Assembly: GCA_028823035.1 (NCBI GenBank)
Contig: JAPKCI010000003.1
Coordinates: 61,928-125,927, forward strand
Origin: Rubripirellula sp.
GTDB taxonomy: Bacteria; Planctomycetota; Planctomycetia; Pirellulales; Pirellulaceae
Reading direction: 5' to 3'
Length of the DNA stretch: 64,000 bases
Shown: positions 61,101 through 64,000 of the stretch, piece by piece
Position numbering within the stretch: the stretch's first letter is position 1
How the letters are laid out: the number at the start of each line of letters is the position of its first letter
Program-made: the position numbers and the translations under genes
Notes under the pieces: model-generated
What the model saw: the letters and a program-made list of their open reading frames with translations, nothing else
Told to the model about the DNA's origin: nothing
Database searches by the model: none

Positions 61101-64000
61101 AATCACCTTGCTTGCCGCAGCCGAAAGGTCGTCCAGATCAGTGATGATGACCACCTCTCCCTGGTCCGTCCCAATCGCAAGCCGCTGATCATCAGCAGAA
61201 AGAGCAACACAGGTAGCTCGCTTTTCTGCCAAGATTTCTGGTGGCAGTGAAACCTTTTCGATTAATTTCCCCTCAACGTCCAAACGCAATAATTGCACCG
61301 CTCCGTCGGACAAAGCCACTGCTCCCATACGCCCGCTTTTACTCACCCCAAGATCAACCACCGGCACCCCTGAAGTGCCAATCGCTTCAGATTGATTCGC
61401 CTGTCGCCACAACCAACGCCACTCCCACCCCTTGGTTCGATCAGCTGAGTTTGGGTTAGATTTCAAGTCCTGAAGGATTTCCCGAGCCCCATCGGCTTCG
61501 TTACGTTCAAGCCTTGCCTTCGCCAAAGCAATTTTCGAAATGTACTCCTCGTATTCAGCACGGTCTTTTTCTTTTTCAGCACGGTCTTTTTCTTTCACAG
61601 CTTCGCTTTTCGCCAGTCGCTCTTGTTTAGCCGATTCTCTCGCTGTCTCCTCAGCTTCCAGTGCGACTTGCTCGGCAGACTCTGCTTTCTCTTTTTCCAT
61701 ACGTGCGACTTGCTCGGCAGACTCTGCTTTCTCTTTTTCCATACGTGCGACTTGCTCGGCAGACTCTGCTTTCTCTTGTGCAGAAACTGCCACGCCTTCA
61801 GCGGTACGCGCCTCGCCTTCAGCGGTACGTGCCTCGCCTTCAGCAGTACGCGCCTCGCCTTCAGCGGTACGTGCGTTTCTGCGCTCCATTTCGATCCACA
61901 ACGACCCACCAGCACCGCCCACAATGATCACGGCGAGCATTGCGACCGCAACTTTCCGAAGCAACGAAACCCTGGCTGCATGCGAATCTCGCGTGATAAT
62001 CTCGGCCTCAATCTTGGCGATCAGATCATGGTGTTCGCCATTGTCCCGGTCCAGCAGCGACAGACCAAAGTCATAGTCACCTTTGTCACAGGCAATCTTT
62101 GCATGAACCAATTTGGTCGCGGCGAGACCTTGCTTGGCACGCGTATTATCCTCCCACGACTTCAATGCCTCCTCGTAGCGGAACGCGGCTCGGGACAGGG
62201 GAGCATAGGAAGCTTCCCGTTGACCCAACTCCATGTCCTCAGTGGCGCGAACGGTAAGTGAAATACTTTCCGCGTGCGACCTGTATACGCGAATGTCATT
62301 CTGGAAACTGGCGACATCCGGATAACGATCCTCAGGTTTGGTCGCCATCGCTCGCATCGCGATACTCAGCAACTCACCCTGTTTCGATTCACTTACTTTT
62401 CGAATGGTGTTACGTCGTACTGATTTCAAGCACTCAGTCACGTTCTTTGCCCTATGCGGCGCAGAACCAGTAATAATCATGAACAGGGTGGCGCCAAGCA
62501 AATAGATGTCACTGGCAGGACCGATCTTTTCAAGCGGTCCCGTCACCATTTCTGGAGCCATGAATGCCGGGGTACCACCAAGGCCTGAAGTGGAAAAAAC
62601 CGAATCGTGCTTGTCATAGTTTGAGGTTGGAAGAGCCAATCCCCAGTCCATCACCATCACCACACCAAAGTCACCCAGCATGATATTCTCAGGCTTGATA
62701 TCGCGATGAACGACTCCACGTTCGTGTGCAAATCCAATCGCATCACATGACTTCATCAGAATTTCAAGATTCTCTTCGCGAGAGTTTTGCTTGATAACCT
62801 TCGACCAAGGCGTCCCCACAACGCGTTTCATCGAATAGAACAGTTCGTTGTTACTCGTGACCGCAACATCATGGATGGGGACAATGTTTGGGTGATCAAG
62901 ATCACCTGTAACGATCGCTTCCGAAAGGAATTGCTGCCTACGTTCTTCCTCAACGCTCTCGAGCCTACCAGCTCGTTCCAGCTGCGCACGTTTTTCGCCA
63001 TCAAGTGGCTTGATCAACTTCACTGCCAGTAAACGATTCAGCGAGCACTGCCTTGCAACAAAGACATCCCCCATGCCGCCCTGACCCAGTTTTCTCACCA
63101 GTCGATAATCGTCGTCGACATTCTGAGTCCCCTTAACGTTACTGACAGTGCTGCGTCGGAGTCGATCAAACTGGCGATCAACCCATGTTTTTCTTGGCCC
63201 ACTTCCTGACTCAACCGTTTGGGCTGCATTTGGTGCGACCCCCTGAGCCGCCAGACTCCAAGCGCTAGCATCTTCATCCGACAACTCACGTGGATTAATC
63301 GTCCTTTCGACATCACCGCTGTCCAACACAGATGAGTCGACGGTGTTAACACTCGGATTGCTGCCATAGCCATCGCAGGTGGCTTCCTGAGCGTCCTGGA
63401 TTGTTGCCTCGACCTTCTTGTTTGCGGGTTTTCCTCCGCCAGAATCTCCTGCACCAACCATGGGACGACCAGGAACACCATCCTTTCCAGAATCATCAGT
63501 AGCTGGATCATCCATCACAACCGTTTGATCGATATCGGCTTCCATGATGGTCTTATCAATGTCTTCTTCGTCTTCATCACCCTCATCCACCATCAAAGTG
63601 GCGTCCTGTTCAGAACCTGCCCTGGAATCATCTCCTTCAGGTCCATCATCACTCGCAAGACCTGCCTCTTTTCTCTGGTCGTTTCTGCTCTCGAAAGTGA
63701 CCGTGGGATCCAGATCGACAACCGTTGCATTTTCATCCAGTTCGACAACGTCTTGATTTTCCTCGGGGACTGCTAGGTCAATGTCTGCAACCGTACCACT
63801 GCCTTTGTCGCTTTCATCACTATCCGAAATCGCCGTGGGATCAATGTTGGCGATGGTTGCATCGATGTCGGCTTCAGCTTCACCCTCTTCTTCGATTTCC
63901 TCCGGCCCAACGATATCAGCAACTGTCCCATGACCTTGATCACTGTCATCACTATCCGAAATCGCCGTGGGATCAATGTTGGCGATGGTTGCATCGATGT
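58137..64000 (-). CDS. Giant Ser/Thr protein kinase with WD40 repeat C-terminus; N-terminus beyond window
   Basis: LGQGGMGDVFVARQ, HRDIKPENIMLG, DWGLA; TM (VALLRKVAVAMLAVIIVGGAGGSLWIEM region); many WD40 repeats. My translation of 63597-63998 (-) is open and in frame, so the TTG at 63596 is not the start. Confidence 0.93.
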   Translation of the reverse strand, partial: IDATIANIDPTAISDSDDSDQGHGTVADIVGPEEIEEEGEAEADIDATIANIDPTAISDSDESDKGSGTVADIDLAVPEENQDVVELDENATVVDLDPTVTFESRNDQRKEAGLASDDGPEGDDSRAGSEQDATLMVDEGDEDEEDIDKTIMEADIDQTVVMDDPATDDSGKDGVPGRPMVGAGDSGGGKPANKKVEATIQDAQEATCDGYGSNPSVNTVDSSVLDSGDVERTINPRELSDEDASAWSLAAQGVAPNAAQTVESGSGPRKTWVDRQFDRLRRSTVSNVKGTQNVDDDYRLVRKLGQGGMGDVFVARQCSLNRLLAVKLIKPLDGEKRAQLERAGRLESVEEERRQQFLSEAIVTGDLDHPNIVPIHDVAVTSNNELFYSMKRVVGTPWSKVIKQNSREENLEILMKSCDAIGFAHERGVVHRDIKPENIMLGDFGVVMVMDWGLALPTSNYDKHDSVFSTSGLGGTPAFMAPEMVTGPLEKIGPASDIYLLGATLFMIITGSAPHRAKNVTECLKSVRRNTIRKVSESKQGELLSIAMRAMATKPEDRYPDVASFQNDIRVYRSHAESISLTVRATEDMELGQREASYAPLSRAAFRYEEALKSWEDNTRAKQGLAATKLVHAKIACDKGDYDFGLSLLDRDNGEHHDLIAKIEAEIITRDSHAARVSLLRKVAVAMLAVIIVGGAGGSLWIEMERRNARTAEGEARTAEGEARTAEGEARTAEGVAVSAQEKAESAEQVARMEKEKAESAEQVARMEKEKAESAEQVALEAEETARESAKQERLAKSEAVKEKDRAEKEKDRAEYEEYISKIALAKARLERNEADGAREILQDLKSNPNSADRTKGWEWRWLWRQANQSEAIGTSGVPVVDLGVSKSGRMGAVALSDGAVQLLRLDVEGKLIEKVSLPPEILAEKRATCVALSADDQRLAIGTDQGEVVIITDLDDLSAAASKVITTSVHKLKVTDICFSNKGTLWTGSEDRTVCSWRQQANGRLVKEAVCWHFLPVKQIAVTEQDQETFLAAVVGDGKTGKVVVWEQILAKTGPVLNLVGRMSEHAGPVSAVTFDRTGRRLASGDLIGNVLVWDRRDVSAQGDEKYRQSIQDAVKKIQQGVATQVSDHAPSTRQIGVPLHDADASSFRRYVSTGVADPEGGAIAKAHSDAVETIRFSGDGKSLLTASDDYTVKVWDLAAGNVRQTLKGHGGWVVGAEFLDGRDDIVVSASDDTTVRTWKPKTYVGAFKSQQTLVPSLTALETNDPKEEIWSASFSPDGTKIVVARGNHKAEVLGIDKASLEFHPISLLSLEEGTDFVAMSMQVDQKHNLVYIGSGDETIRVWDLTRGVQLGEANETGLNTAFALSNDGHWMLSGSSDSNVRAILWQLDPTGRTSPEQVHDLVGIVGQEAISTFAFSPDSKTLFTGDDFGIGILWNAETGEQIGDPVTNVRGSRINDAVFTADGKSLFVAADNAAVTQIDLQTFQNTARFEQLGYVVKMSLSPDGRNLLTVCEVASETSIKTFATLWDLNSGLGKVLDLTVRLRTTETGDESRARITSARFDATNKLVFVSRTANENDNSEIRVWDLKKLTQENGFIESEELKKMTLEAKQSSNTGTVFLMPSVRRDTEGLFPLGDERVLTMNNNGVFLWNLETKQEEMSYRAHAELTEAAFSFDAKYVATASRSVKIWDAVSGKALAKLESKKPIRTVQFSPVKVGDSGYVFATGGDQGVVEFWQFDPETREVIAFAPIPPEPNAGPKRSIQRIRFSTEGDRLWIVGEKGLARLRNLREPTETITLEVPGNQNLTCAAISNDGLHLAAGSSEKNVFVWQLPQQNKDLKMVVLSGHAGVVNDVGLIGNEVETLRVFTASADGTARVWDPRFAMSGMEDMPGVGREIISLRRHQGDVTALDTTENGDLLMTAGRDGTVILWPAETPDHEALPAANGQPEAGKL
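61665..61878. repeat. Coding repeats in kinase juxtamembrane coiled coil (ESAEQVARMEKEKA and ARTAEGE units)
   Basis: gtgcgacttgctcggcagactctgctttctctttttccatac repeats (42 bp) and 21-bp cgcctcgccttcagcggta repeats. Confidence 0.9.
63814..64000. repeat. 55-bp coding repeat, two copies 132 bp apart (63814-63868 and 63946-64000), second truncated by the edge
   Basis: Identical tcatcactatccgaaatcgccgtgggatcaatgttggcgatggttgcatcgatgt; encodes DIDATIANIDPTAISDSD. Confidence 0.95.

Noticed and set aside
61623-62261. 212-aa plus-strand ORF with CDLLGRLCFLFFHT repeats
   Set aside because: Antisense of the kinase coiled-coil repeats.
63594-63596. TTG at 63596 as start of the giant kinase
   Set aside because: The frame is open to the window edge with in-frame repeats, so the true start is beyond 64000.

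Overview
The window reads as planctomycete-type chromosomal DNA (inferred from gene content: sulfatases, a giant WD40 Ser/Thr kinase, NMT1-type ABC system, planctomycete-like small lipoproteins). I see no integrase, transposase, phage or CRISPR signal. From left to right it contains: the C-terminal part of a Ser/Thr kinase; an NMT1/ThiY-like ABC cassette; a type II secretion pseudopilin/assembly-platform operon (gspG-H-I-J-K-L-M-like) whose last gene looks like a GspM-cadherin-GspC/PilP chimera; a divergent coiled-coil protein with a BRCT-like C-terminus; an orphan histidine kinase with a C-terminal extension; an rbsBAC-like sugar ABC operon; a DEAD-box helicase; a YjhG/YagF-type dehydratase; class II FBP aldolase; an AMP-dependent ligase; TatC; ManA; a RluB-type pseudouridine synthase; PyrK; GltD/GltB with a LysR regulator; a HemD-HemE fusion; TrmB; a TolC-like protein; a sulfatase / HtrA-SirB1 fusion / Gfo-Idh-MocA / sulfatase cluster; tRNA-Ser(CGA) overlapping the 3' end of a small ORF; LysS; LolC/E- and LolD-like genes; and a giant WD40 kinase running off the right edge. 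No complete novel defence or mobile system is obvious. The best leads are the chimeric secretion protein, the protease-transglutaminase-like fusion, HemD-HemE, domain insertions in TatC and the sugar permease, the acidic D-x-T repeats of the giant kinase, and several unrelated intergenic short tandem repeats.
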